Assembly: GCF_009650435.1 (NCBI RefSeq)
Contig: NZ_VVIP01000065.1
Coordinates: 1-64,000, forward strand
DNA: 64,000 nucleotides
Direction: 5' to 3'
DNA from: Foetidibacter luteolus
GTDB taxonomy: Bacteria > Bacteroidota > Bacteroidia > Chitinophagales > Chitinophagaceae
The notes below the pieces were generated by a model. That model did no database searches. It was given only the letters and a program-made list of their open reading frames with translations, and had not been told where the DNA came from. Both the position numbers and the translations under genes were made by a program. Each line of letters opens with the position of its first letter. Position 1 is the first letter of the stretch. Shown here in pieces: positions 1-8,770 of this stretch.

Positions 1-186
1 ACTCCTATGTAAAGGAATACGCTGCCTGCCATCCTGAAAAAGGTTGCAAAACAAGGTTAATATGTTGTGTTTTTTTAAGTCATTGGAAAAAAGATTTTTA
101 TCACAGGTGGTGAAACTCCTATCAGCAGTCGGCACATGGCCGCTGCAAATCTTTATTAATCCCATAAAGTAAAAGTATAAGGCTGC
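1..186. other. Gene-free left edge
   Basis: No coding region or RNA gene is visible here. The stretch lies outside the putative left boundary of the IS110 element and ends at a 10-base direct repeat. It contains only AT-rich unstructured sequence. Confidence 0.4.
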
Positions 187-196
187 AGACTCACTT

Positions 197-465
197 GAGC
201 AGTATGTTGCAACTGCAGGACACAAAAAGCAGTCCTTATAACTGTTTGATATTACCTTTCTGTGATATGAATAATACTGTTTGCTTCAAAATTAGATTTT
301 TAAGTTTGTGCACCGGCCTGAACAGGAAGCGGGCTCTGCCGGAGGACAACCTGCCAGCGATAGGGCCTGTGCTTATACGATAGTATAGAGGGGGCCGTCA
401 TGGCGGCTCCTTTTGTATTACTATCGGTAAGCCGGATGGCTTAAAAAAACTCATTTCTGTTCCCG
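197..465 (-). ncRNA. Candidate bridge RNA region of the IS110 element
   Basis: This 270-base non-coding region follows the transposase on the minus strand, inside the element. It is rich in GC-rich hairpin potential, for example an imperfect hairpin near 385-410 followed by a T-run on the plus strand. IS110-family elements are known to encode a bridge RNA in a non-coding end, and in IS1111-type elements it lies downstream of the transposase. Assignment here is by position only; no loop-to-target complementarity was demonstrated. Confidence 0.25.
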
Positions 466-1569
466 TTACTTTACCACACCTTTTTGATAAGGCACACCGC
501 TTATCAAAACAGCCCTTATCCTGCGCAGCAGTTTACGGGCAATACGGATAATGGCCTGGTTGCCTTTCATTCTTTTGGTTAATGCCTGATAACAATCCAT
601 TAAAGCCGGATCTATCCTTATGGCCTGCCAGGCAGCTTCTATCAGCAGGCTGCGCAATTGTTTGTGGCGCCGGGTGGTAATACCGGTATCTTTTTCCTTA
701 TCGCCGCTGCTGTCCGTATCAGGACAGAAACCTATTAAATCATTCAATGCGTCAAATCCTTTGAACCGGTTGATATCGCCCACTTCCAGCAAAAACCACA
801 GGGCTGTTGTAGGGCCTACTCCCGGAACACTCAACAGCAGGCTGGTATTTTGCTGGTACCGGCTTTTTTTCAGTTCCCGCAATTTACCTTCCGTTTTTAA
901 CAGCAACTGGCGCAGCAACCTGATTTGTTCCAACATCAGCACTAAAGTGCTTTTCAGCCGTTCGTCTTTTTGAGCTTCCTGTTCCACCCATTCCAGAAAA
1001 TTATGGCTCCAGTTGGTCTTTTCATATTTAGCCGGCAGTTGGATGCCCTGGTATTTCAATATGCTTTTCAACCGGTTCCTGCTCCTGTTTAGATCCCCTA
1101 CCAGTTTCTTGCGGAATCTTATCAGGTTGCGGTCTTTTTGAATATCCTCCCCCGGTACATGGATGGCCTTAAGCTCACCGGCTGCATGGTTGCGGGCCAG
1201 CTTTAAGGCATCCACCTTATCGGTCTTCCTTTTCTTCTCCTTATCACTGGTGGATACATCGGCAGCATGAACCACGATGCACTCCATTCCTGCGGACTGC
1301 AGTGAACGCTGAAGGGTGAAACCCCAGGCCGAACTTTCATACACACACTTAAATGTGGCCCCCGGATAGTGGCTATTCAGGTGTTTAATAAGGTCTTCAC
1401 TGTTGCTGCCCATACGGTGATTACCCAGGCAAATCCCATTTAATAATTTGGCAACCTGGTAATCTTTTTGATGTACATCTATTCCTACATAGATGATTTT
1501 GCCGCTGAAATCAATCAGGCTTCTACCTTTGTCCAAGGTTTCGGTTGTGGCTGAAGTTTGCTGTTTCAT
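466..1569 (-). CDS. IS110 family transposase
   Basis: A recombinase of about 367 residues that catalyses insertion and excision of the surrounding element. The N-terminal DEDD transposase domain opens with VGIDVHQKDY; the acidic residues continue with the Glu in CVYESSAWG and the Asp in KTDKVDALKLA. The C-terminal transposase_20 domain shows the helix-hairpin motif SVPGVGPTTA and the region DTDSSGDKEKDTGITTRRHK, which holds the family's catalytic serine. Length is normal and the frame is unbroken, so it may be active. The ATG at 1569 is preferred over an in-frame TTG at 1587. A stretch of 35 bases upstream is AT-rich. No second copy occurs in the window. Confidence 0.93.
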   Translation of the reverse strand: MKQQTSATTETLDKGRSLIDFSGKIIYVGIDVHQKDYQVAKLLNGICLGNHRMGSNSEDLIKHLNSHYPGATFKCVYESSAWGFTLQRSLQSAGMECIVVHAADVSTSDKEKKRKTDKVDALKLARNHAAGELKAIHVPGEDIQKDRNLIRFRKKLVGDLNRSRNRLKSILKYQGIQLPAKYEKTNWSHNFLEWVEQEAQKDERLKSTLVLMLEQIRLLRQLLLKTEGKLRELKKSRYQQNTSLLLSVPGVGPTTALWFLLEVGDINRFKGFDALNDLIGFCPDTDSSGDKEKDTGITTRRHKQLRSLLIEAAWQAIRIDPALMDCYQALTKRMKGNQAIIRIARKLLRRIRAVLISGVPYQKGVVK

Positions 1570-1757
1570 ATTTGTTTTTTTTAGCAAAATTCTTCTTTGC
1601 AGCCTAATTTTAGGACTGCCGCTGCACCGAAACCTTTTACATATAGACTCACTTGTACGACTTGTACGCTATGCAGCATTGGGCAGCAGGCTGTAACTGT
1701 TCAATATTTTAGCGTTCAAAAGTTTCATGTTTGCTGAACCGGTAATCAGCGCTTTCG

Positions 1758-1785
1758 TTTCTGGCACCAAAGGTGGCAGAAACGT
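1758..1785. repeat. Hairpin next to R2 copy
   Basis: GTTTCTGGCACC and GGTGGCAGAAAC form 12-base arms (one mismatch) around AAA. The hairpin replaces the R3 sequence that follows R2 at two other loci in this window. Function unknown. Confidence 0.45.
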
Positions 1786-1922
1786 TACCTACCCGGGTCT
1801 GAAAAGCCGCCATGAAAAACCAAACGATGAACGGATTGATTATTAAATGTTCTTTAGAAAGACCATTTGATAACAAAATCATATTTGCAAGGGACGATGC
1901 CACAAGGCTATATAGTTTGTAT
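1786..1922 (-). repeat. R2 repeat, copy A
   Basis: Minus-strand copy of the R2 family: ACCCGGGTCTGAAAAGCCGCC followed by an ACGATGAACG-like segment, aligning with the reverse complement of the copies near 41911 and 47838. The GTTGCGTCGCA core is degenerate here. Together with the IS flank at 1645 it fills the gap between the transposase and the metalloprotease gene; no gene is seen in 1588-1930. Confidence 0.55.
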
Positions 1923-1930
1923 TAAAACCA

Positions 1931-4900
1931 TCACCGCATAAGTACCACAAAGCCCTTGAAGGTTACCGGGGAACCATCTGTGCGTGTACCTGTTACAGAA
2001 TAAATATAGGTAGCTGGCGGTGCCGGCAGTCCTTTAATTGTACCATCCCAGCCTTTCAAAATGTTGCGGGAAGAATAAATGATTTGCCCCCAACGGTTAT
2101 AAATGGATAATTGCTTTACCTGGAAAGATGCATCGTAGGGGATGCGGAATACATCATTCAGCCCATCGTTATTAGGCGTAAAGGCCGAAGGTATACCGGG
2201 ACCACGAAATAAACTGGTATCAATAACAGGCGGAACGCAGGTGGTATTTACTTCAATGGTTTTATCGATTTGCGCAAAGCAATCGCTGCCACTTGCATAC
2301 GTATACGTAAGTATATGATTTCCCTTGCCTGCGGTTGAGGGATAAAACATATTGTTCTGAACGCCATTGCCGGTATAAGCGCCGCCCGCAGGCGTTGCCT
2401 GTAAAGCAAAGGGGGCGTCAGTAATGCACACCCTGTTTTTTACATTCCATTCAATCACCGGGCGGTTATTAATGACTACGTTTCGGGTAGCACTGATGCT
2501 GCATTTTTCGCGGGATAGTGTAACTTTTACCTGGCCGGTGTTTCTGCCGCCGGGCCATACTATATCCACATAAGATAGGTTATCCAGGCCCTGTACAGCG
2601 CCGTTGGTAATGCTCCATTTATAATCTGCACCGGGCAGGTTGTTTGCATAATACTGGCTGGTAAAAGACTGTGTTATACAGACTGTATCCAGACCGGTAA
2701 TGCTGGCCGTTAGCGGCAATACAATTACCTTTTTTGTGGTTGAGCCATAAGCCCAGGCTGCTTTACTTAGCGTTAACGTTACATTGAAGACCCCACTTTC
2801 ATTGTAAGTATAGTTAACAACATGACCGGTTTGAATGGGGGAGCCATCACCCATATCCCAGGAAGCGGTATAATCATCAAAACATAAAGCGGTAAAAGTA
2901 AAAGACTGACAGTTAACAGGCTCTACAATAAACTCTGGATGCGTAGGCTCGGGCCTCTTTGCATCAATAAATGCGGGTAGGCTAACCCCGGCAGACATGG
3001 AAAAACTGCCTTCACTAAAGCTAATAAATTCACCGTTAAAGGCGGCGCCGCCCCACAAATCAGGATTGGATAATTTGGCCAGGTAATTATACCCGTTTAC
3101 AATGTACAACTGTTTGTCCGGCCCCAGTTGGAAGGGATGAGAGAAGTAAAAACCGGTTGTGGCCAGAATATTATATTGCATATCGCTAACCCGGTATTGA
3201 AACATCCAATATGGCGGGCCATTGGTTGCAAGGTTAGAGCTGCGCATAAGGTAAAAATATTCGCCATTGGGGCTGAAGGCTGTGCCACTTTGTACATTGT
3301 TATACCCTGGCACGTTGGGAATTTGTTTTTCATTTTTTACTTCACCGGTACGGCTGTCAAAATCGTACAGGGCGCCAGCCTCAATATTAACATAACCGTG
3401 GGGAGAAGCAAGCATTAATTTGTTGCCCTGCTTGTTGGCCTTTAACTGGTTACCGCTGCCTCCATATCCCGGATGTGTAAAGCCGCCGGAAATTACCGGC
3501 GCCTGGCCGGCATCAATTCCATTGACGGTAACGAGAAAGGAGTAGAAATTCTTATCCTGGTTAAAACCTTTGACGATGATCCAGTAATCTGTTCCGTTGC
3601 AATGCGGTACAACAGTAAGAAACTCAGAAAACCTGCGCGGCAGGGAAGAGTGATTAAACTCCCGGTATTGCTGCACCGTATTGGAAGCTAAATCTATCAA
3701 AGCAAAACGAACCCCGCAGTCAGTTTCATTAAAATTGGGGTAAATCCCTGCTATAAAATATTTCCCCGGATCACCGGGAAAGGGCACATAACAAATACCG
3801 GTGCTTGCGTTGATATCACTTTTACCTAAAATAGAAGATTTGTTGATTTTTTGGTGTTTGCTGTTCCATACACTTACCCCATTGCTGTAAAACAATAGGT
3901 TACCAGAGGAATCGCTAAGGCTGACAGTAGCGGAGACCGAGGGAAGCTGGCCGGGATAAGTCGACTCACCCTGCATGGTATAGTTGGCAAGGGCTGTATT
4001 TGTTTTAACAGGCAGGCCCGAACTAAAATCCAGCGAACAGAAATAGCCAAAGTACCAATGCGCCATGTGCTGCAGCGAAGAATCGAGCTGGCAGGTGATT
4101 ACTGAAAACAGCAAAGAATCCCTGCGGGTATTTACACCATCGCTTACCATGAGTACGGCTTTGTATTCTCCTGGTGTGTTATAAAAAACTGTTGCGGTAT
4201 CCTTATGTGCCGTAGCTGGGTTGCCACCAGAGAATAACCATTCATATTTGGTTGCTGTATTGCCTGCTACAGGGTTGGAAAACCGTACAGGTGTACCTGC
4301 GCAGAAAACATTGTTATCTGTATTGATCAACGCATTAAGATAAGGTGGTATGCAGCCCTCGTTACCAAAAACACCAGTTTCCACAAGGTTGGAGGCCTGC
4401 CATAAGGTTCGCCTGTCCAGGTTTAGTGTAGCCCACATTCGCTGCACCTGGTTTAGCGTAAACGTGTTCATGCAGTCATCATCCGCATAGCTCATAAAAT
4501 CGTTGATCATGTCGTAATCAACTGTGCCGGTGTTGTAATTAGTAGTGCAGGTATTGTAGGTACCGTTATTGCAAAGAACATTTTGGGTAATGGAAGGTTC
4601 TATATCGCAGATATAATCGCCGTACATATCGCAGGCATCTGAGGATGAGCCGCTGCGGTTAGCCCCGGCGCACCCGCCCTGGAATATATGGTAAAGGTTA
4701 AGGTAATGCCCTAACTCATGCGCCAAAACTTTGCCCTGCGTAAGACCATAACTTAGCGGATAGCTGCCACCAGCGGTATTATCGCCAAAAATATCAGCCC
4801 GTATAACTACACCGTCCAGCGGATAAGCACCCATTAACGGCTTGGGTGCATAGCCCATAATGTTATTGCCACCGCCGATGGTTTGCACCAGCCAGATATT

Positions 4901-5527
4901 GAAAAATTTGCTTGTGGGAAAATCTGTAGCCGACGGGTGCGTAACCGACAATAATTCTCTTGCGGATTCAATACTGATATCATGGTTATAAGCAAATGCG
5001 TTATCTGGGTAGCGCATAACGCCGTACTCGGTGCCGCCCGGTCCTGCATACCAGCTTTTTCCCTGTGATGCTATCCTGGCAAGGCAAAAGCGGATGCGTG
5101 TATCCTGGGCATATGCGGGGCTTGACTGTCCGTTATAATCCGGGTAAGACTTGCTGAAAGCAGCATTGAGCGCTTCTAACTGGGATCGTATTTGCCCGTA
5201 GGAAATGTTGGCGCCCGTGCCATAAGCCTGGCCGGCTGAATAAACTACATGAACAACAACAGGTATAGTGTAAATACTGTCGCCAGGAGAGCCACTTCCG
5301 AAAAGCCGGTCGTTAGTATTAACAAGTTTGTCTTGTATGTATGACTTTATTCTCAGGTTACTGCGTTGCTCCAGTAGCCGGTAGTTGGGAACAAATTGAT
5401 TAGCAATGGAATCCAAGCTATCATCCCCACAGGCCCATGAGACCGGCGCCTGGGCTTGTACAAATAAAGCAAACGGCAGGCAGGTAATGCAAATAAATAT
5501 ATAAGCAATCAGGCTTTGGTAGCGCAT
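1931..5527 (-). CDS. Secreted M43-type metalloprotease with propeller, PKD and T9SS sorting domain
   Basis: About 1198 residues. Start taken at the ATG at 5527, giving a clean signal peptide (MRYQSLIAYIFICITCLPFA, cleavage near VQAQA); an upstream ATG at 5566 would add 13 residues. The pappalysin-like M43 domain has the zinc motif HELGHYLNLYH near residue 270 and a Met-turn (DFMSYADD) about 70 residues later; Asn replaces the Gly usual in HExxHxxGxxH. A PKD-like segment follows, then a long beta-propeller-like region (about 480-850) of the type seen in Bacteroidota surface proteins, another PKD (FDDYTASWDMGDGSP) and a CHU_C domain (SAFTPNNDGLNDVF) that directs export by type IX secretion. It is probably a cell-surface or released protease; the substrate is unknown. 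Confidence 0.88.
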   Translation of the reverse strand: MRYQSLIAYIFICITCLPFALFVQAQAPVSWACGDDSLDSIANQFVPNYRLLEQRSNLRIKSYIQDKLVNTNDRLFGSGSPGDSIYTIPVVVHVVYSAGQAYGTGANISYGQIRSQLEALNAAFSKSYPDYNGQSSPAYAQDTRIRFCLARIASQGKSWYAGPGGTEYGVMRYPDNAFAYNHDISIESARELLSVTHPSATDFPTSKFFNIWLVQTIGGGNNIMGYAPKPLMGAYPLDGVVIRADIFGDNTAGGSYPLSYGLTQGKVLAHELGHYLNLYHIFQGGCAGANRSGSSSDACDMYGDYICDIEPSITQNVLCNNGTYNTCTTNYNTGTVDYDMINDFMSYADDDCMNTFTLNQVQRMWATLNLDRRTLWQASNLVETGVFGNEGCIPPYLNALINTDNNVFCAGTPVRFSNPVAGNTATKYEWLFSGGNPATAHKDTATVFYNTPGEYKAVLMVSDGVNTRRDSLLFSVITCQLDSSLQHMAHWYFGYFCSLDFSSGLPVKTNTALANYTMQGESTYPGQLPSVSATVSLSDSSGNLLFYSNGVSVWNSKHQKINKSSILGKSDINASTGICYVPFPGDPGKYFIAGIYPNFNETDCGVRFALIDLASNTVQQYREFNHSSLPRRFSEFLTVVPHCNGTDYWIIVKGFNQDKNFYSFLVTVNGIDAGQAPVISGGFTHPGYGGSGNQLKANKQGNKLMLASPHGYVNIEAGALYDFDSRTGEVKNEKQIPNVPGYNNVQSGTAFSPNGEYFYLMRSSNLATNGPPYWMFQYRVSDMQYNILATTGFYFSHPFQLGPDKQLYIVNGYNYLAKLSNPDLWGGAAFNGEFISFSEGSFSMSAGVSLPAFIDAKRPEPTHPEFIVEPVNCQSFTFTALCFDDYTASWDMGDGSPIQTGHVVNYTYNESGVFNVTLTLSKAAWAYGSTTKKVIVLPLTASITGLDTVCITQSFTSQYYANNLPGADYKWSITNGAVQGLDNLSYVDIVWPGGRNTGQVKVTLSREKCSISATRNVVINNRPVIEWNVKNRVCITDAPFALQATPAGGAYTGNGVQNNMFYPSTAGKGNHILTYTYASGSDCFAQIDKTIEVNTTCVPPVIDTSLFRGPGIPSAFTPNNDGLNDVFRIPYDASFQVKQLSIYNRWGQIIYSSRNILKGWDGTIKGLPAPPATYIYSVTGTRTDGSPVTFKGFVVLMR

Positions 5528-5691
5528 GTGTCTTTGGTTTGCGGCGAAAACTTGTAACAGTTGCATATCGCTGTCATCAAATTCTTACCCTAATCTATAA
5601 AAGACCATGCATAAAATGATTCCGTTGCACAATTTAATTTCCTGCTAACCATTGCGGGCAGCATTTAACCGGCTACAAGGCTCTTGACCGC

Positions 5692-6513
5692 ATGTATCCG
5701 CCAAAACCATCCCGTCTGTTATCTGTGCTTTGCGTATTTGCAATATCCTGCCATACGCCACGCAATATTTATTCGCCTTCCGTTCCCAATAACCCGTATT
5801 TCAGACAGGCGGGCGACAGCAAATTGTCCGTACTCTACTCCGGTAACAATAACGGCGACCAATACCTGAATTATGGCCTGGATGTGCAGGCTGCTTATGC
5901 ACCCATTAACAGGCTGGCACTCACCTTCTCGCATTATGGCCGTACAGAACGGGATGTTTACCCTGTTAAGCTGAACAATATTTTCGATAGCTCGGATGTA
6001 CGCTACAAAAGGAAGCTTACAGAATTTGGCGCCGGCTTTTTCAGTCCTGTTATACCGGGCAGCGTTATTACTTACAATATCTATGGCGGCTATGGTTTCG
6101 GAAACTTTTCTATTAACGATAATGGAATGGTTGATTCGGCTGACTATAACAGAACCTACCGCAGTAACATGCGCAAGTGGTACCTGCAACCTGGCATTAA
6201 TCTTATATTCAGCCGGTATTTCAGGCTAGGGCTGGTGTACAGGGTGGCATGGGTTAAGTACTCCGGTATCAACTCAACTTATACAGACAGGGAGTTATCC
6301 TATTTCAGCCTTGATAAGATTGCAAACCGCACCCTCACTTTTAAAGACTTTACATTCAATACCCAATTTGGTTTCCCCAAAATAACCTGGATGAAGCTTG
6401 ACCTGGGCGTTACTTTTTGCGGGGCACCCAGGGGAGATTACCCGGAGATAAGAAATTTTAATGCTTTTGCGGGGCTGACATTTAGCTTACCGGATAGATT
6501 GTTTAAAAAATAA
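5692..6513 (+). CDS. Outer-membrane beta-barrel-like protein, possible lipoprotein
   Basis: 273 residues, divergent from the metalloprotease gene. The N-terminus is a short hydrophobic signal ending in FAISC, a loose lipobox. The remainder is rich in alternating aromatic and polar strands (for example YNIYGGYGFGNFSIND and YFRLGLVYRVAWVKY), ending in a strand close to the stop, which suggests a small barrel in the outer membrane. It resembles unnamed Bacteroidota proteins that report on outer-membrane structure, but no specific family was recognised and no ligand can be proposed. No operon partner is visible downstream. Confidence 0.7.
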   Translation: MYPPKPSRLLSVLCVFAISCHTPRNIYSPSVPNNPYFRQAGDSKLSVLYSGNNNGDQYLNYGLDVQAAYAPINRLALTFSHYGRTERDVYPVKLNNIFDSSDVRYKRKLTEFGAGFFSPVIPGSVITYNIYGGYGFGNFSINDNGMVDSADYNRTYRSNMRKWYLQPGINLIFSRYFRLGLVYRVAWVKYSGINSTYTDRELSYFSLDKIANRTLTFKDFTFNTQFGFPKITWMKLDLGVTFCGAPRGDYPEIRNFNAFAGLTFSLPDRLFKK

Positions 6514-6619
6514 AGGTCCATCGCAAAAATCCATAACTAACCGGTTAATTATTCAGAGGGCAATACATGAGGGGGCGAACGCAAGCCATAAGCTGGGTAA
6601 CGCGGTGAAGCCTGACTGG

Positions 6620-6697
6620 CTGCCGGATTGAAACGGAAACCCCGCTGAAGGGCTTGTGCAATGGGCCTGTGGCGGAGTTGCAGTGAAAAGCCGGGAC
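6620..6697 (+). repeat. R1 repeat, copy 1 (degenerate)
   Basis: Weakest member of the R1 family. It keeps GGATTGAAACGG, ACCCCGCTGAAGG and GCGGAGT...AAAGCCGGG in the R1 order and spacing, with more changes than other copies. Lies in the 344-base gap between two convergent genes. Confidence 0.6.
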
Positions 6698-6801
6698 TAC
6701 AGTTACACTGAAATGCTATAGCCGAAAGCCCCATATTTTTCCGGATAATTTTACGGATGCCAGGTACGCATTTTTACGATGAGCCAAATAAAAATACAAG
6801 A

Positions 6802-6829
6802 CCAGTCCGGCTAGATTTAGCCGGACTGG
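6802..6829 (-). terminator. Terminator of the S74 surface protein gene
   Basis: Perfect 12-base arms CCAGTCCGGCTA / TAGCCGGACTGG around a 4-base loop. On the minus strand it is followed by a T-rich tract, 28 bases after the stop of the gene at 6858. Confidence 0.8.
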
Positions 6830-6857
6830 CCTTGCAATAATTTACCGGCATAATGCT

Positions 6858-8459
6858 TTATTTGGTAATAAGCATTTGCCTGGTGTCTATTGATTTGCTA
6901 TTTACAAGCAATGTATAGTAATACAACCCGGAGGCCAATGAATTTTCCCTGATGTGCAATTGGCCGTTGCCATTTTTTGGAATAGCATAAGACCTTACCA
7001 GCTTACCATTGGCAGCATAAATATTAATGGCGGCATTGGATGTGCCCGCAGGTATAAAGTAGCTAATGATACATGCCTGGCCAAACGGGTTGGGACTGTT
7101 TTGTTCAAGCCTGGCGGCATTGGTTTGCCCAACAGCAGATACACCTGTCTTCAGCAGCAGATCGTTTACCTGCCGTTGAAGGGCGTCAAGTTGCTTTTTC
7201 ATATCATCGTTTTGGCTGGCAAGTTCCTGAACGGCTTTAACAAGCGGTACAACAAATTGTGCATAGCGCAACCCATACAGGTCATTTTCATTCTTAGGTG
7301 CATCTACCCCGCTGAAGTGAAATCCAACTTTTTGTGCAGCCGACTCCACTTCCTGTGCAACAAAACCAGAGTACACAATTTTTTCTTTTTCTTCCATGGC
7401 ACGCTTGCCTGCAGCGGTTTGTACAGGTGGCATACCTTCTTTAGCCACAGCGTGGTTGCGTTGTACGAATTTATTAATGCCGGTAACGTTAAGATGGTAG
7501 GTTACGGGTTTTAGCCCGGTAATAAAATCCAATCCAGGCACATTTTCCTGTATGCCAGTTTTAAACCGCCCGTCAGAAATATTGCTCCAATCTGCATACC
7601 CGCCTATAGATGTAACCTCGCTGTTACCAAGGCGTACCTGGTTAGAGGCAGTTAGCTGGGCCGTGTTACCAATACAGGTAGAATTGCTGTAATCAGACCC
7701 ATTGGCATCGGCCATATAACCGATGAATGTATTGTTGGCGCCGGTTATGTTGGCAAACCCGGTTCTTACTCCAAAAAAACAGTTTCCACTGGTATTACCC
7801 ATATTACCGGCTTCAAAACCAAAAGAACAATTCCAAGAACCGCTGATATTGGAACCCAACACATTCTGCCCAAACAGGGAGTTACCATCCCCAATGGTGT
7901 TAGAATATCCGGTTGCAAGGCCGAAGAAAGTGTTGTACGTACCGGCAGTATTAGCCACGCCACTTTGGTAGCCGCAGAAGGTATTGTTTGCACCGAAATT
8001 ATATAAACCTGCCTGGTAGCCGATTATAGTGTTATGAAAACCGCCACCATTTCGCCCACTTTGCGTTCCGATGAAAAAATTGTCAAACCCATCACTGTTT
8101 TCGCCGGCCTGCTGGCCAATAAAAAGGTTGTTATCGCCCGGCATACTGATAAACTTTTGGTTATGCAGGTATAAGCCAAAGCCCGGCCTTATATTAAGGT
8201 TGCCGCCAACATCAAGTTTATGGGCAACGCTAAATACCCCTACGCCCACATCACCATTAGCTTTAACTGTAATTCGCCTTACTTTATTTGTTCTTATTAC
8301 AAAATCTGTACTATCCCGGGTACCGGCAAAATTGGCTGATGAACTGGTACCTGTGTTGCCACTCGTACTCCAGAACGAACCTTGTGTAAAAGCTGCATCC
8401 GGAAAGCTGATAAAAGCTGATAAGGCAACAATTCCTAAGCGGAGATCTTTGATTTTCAT
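6858..8459 (-). CDS. Secreted surface protein with S74 intramolecular chaperone and T9SS sorting domain
   Basis: About 533 residues, starting at the ATG at 8459 to give a normal signal peptide (an ATG at 8498 adds 13 residues). After the leader come YadA-head-like or left-handed repeats with recurring NTFxGYxxG and NSLFG units (about residues 110-270), as in trimeric fibre proteins. Then a peptidase S74 domain begins with SDGRFKTGI near residue 293; the Ser-Asp of this motif is the self-cleavage site in phage tailspike chaperones. A coiled coil (VQELASQNDDMKKQLDALQ) follows, and the last 80 residues form a type A T9SS sorting domain (QNSPNPFGQ ... GLYYYTLLV). Probably a trimeric surface fibre or adhesin. 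Confidence 0.85.
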   Translation of the reverse strand: MKIKDLRLGIVALSAFISFPDAAFTQGSFWSTSGNTGTSSSANFAGTRDSTDFVIRTNKVRRITVKANGDVGVGVFSVAHKLDVGGNLNIRPGFGLYLHNQKFISMPGDNNLFIGQQAGENSDGFDNFFIGTQSGRNGGGFHNTIIGYQAGLYNFGANNTFCGYQSGVANTAGTYNTFFGLATGYSNTIGDGNSLFGQNVLGSNISGSWNCSFGFEAGNMGNTSGNCFFGVRTGFANITGANNTFIGYMADANGSDYSNSTCIGNTAQLTASNQVRLGNSEVTSIGGYADWSNISDGRFKTGIQENVPGLDFITGLKPVTYHLNVTGINKFVQRNHAVAKEGMPPVQTAAGKRAMEEKEKIVYSGFVAQEVESAAQKVGFHFSGVDAPKNENDLYGLRYAQFVVPLVKAVQELASQNDDMKKQLDALQRQVNDLLLKTGVSAVGQTNAARLEQNSPNPFGQACIISYFIPAGTSNAAINIYAANGKLVRSYAIPKNGNGQLHIRENSLASGLYYYTLLVNSKSIDTRQMLITK

Positions 8460-8732
8460 ACCCGTTATTTTAAAAGTGAGAAAATAAAATGCATGCATGG
8501 CCTGTCGCAGGCATGATAACGGAGGTATAAATCAAATTCAGATCAAAGAGGTCACAAAGGATAACTTTAGATGAGAAGATATTTCCGGTTAATGAAACTT
8601 CCCTTGGAGATATGATTGGTTTGAATTGATTCTAAAAGTATAAACATTATTTGTAAAATGCAATAGCGTAAGCTGAAATTAAAATACTTTTTAAGTAAAT
8701 GCTGCAAGCTAAAATATAACCTGTACAACTAT

Positions 8733-8762
8733 AAACTGCAGACGCCATGAAAAACCGGAAGG
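8733..8762. repeat. R2-like fragment
   Basis: CGCCATGAAAAACCGGAAGG resembles the segment of R2 around CGCCATGAAAAACC seen at 1812 and 61097. It is short and could be chance. Nothing else is visible in 8460-8770. Confidence 0.3.
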
Positions 8763-8770
8763 TTTGCTAC

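Larger units (their letters stand above)
187..1654 (-). mobile_element. IS110-family insertion sequence
   Basis: The element carries one IS110-type transposase on the minus strand. The ten bases AGACTCACTT occur at 187-196 and again at 1645-1654, giving an element of about 1.46 kb, a normal IS110 size. IS110 elements lack classical terminal inverted repeats, and none is seen. The right flank beginning ACTCACTTGTAC matches the reverse complement of a segment found in the R2 repeats at about 15886 and 61117, so the element probably sits in an R2-type sequence. The exact ends are inferred from the direct repeat only. Most non-coding DNA (197-465) is downstream of the transposase, which resembles the IS1111 branch. 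Confidence 0.7.

Noticed and set aside
195..383. 62-residue plus-strand reading frame in the IS110 non-coding end
   Set aside because: No family resemblance, odd composition, and it lies in the probable RNA-encoding end of the element.
1709..1903. 64-residue minus-strand reading frame
   Set aside because: It runs through a hairpin and R2 copy A and has no conserved features.
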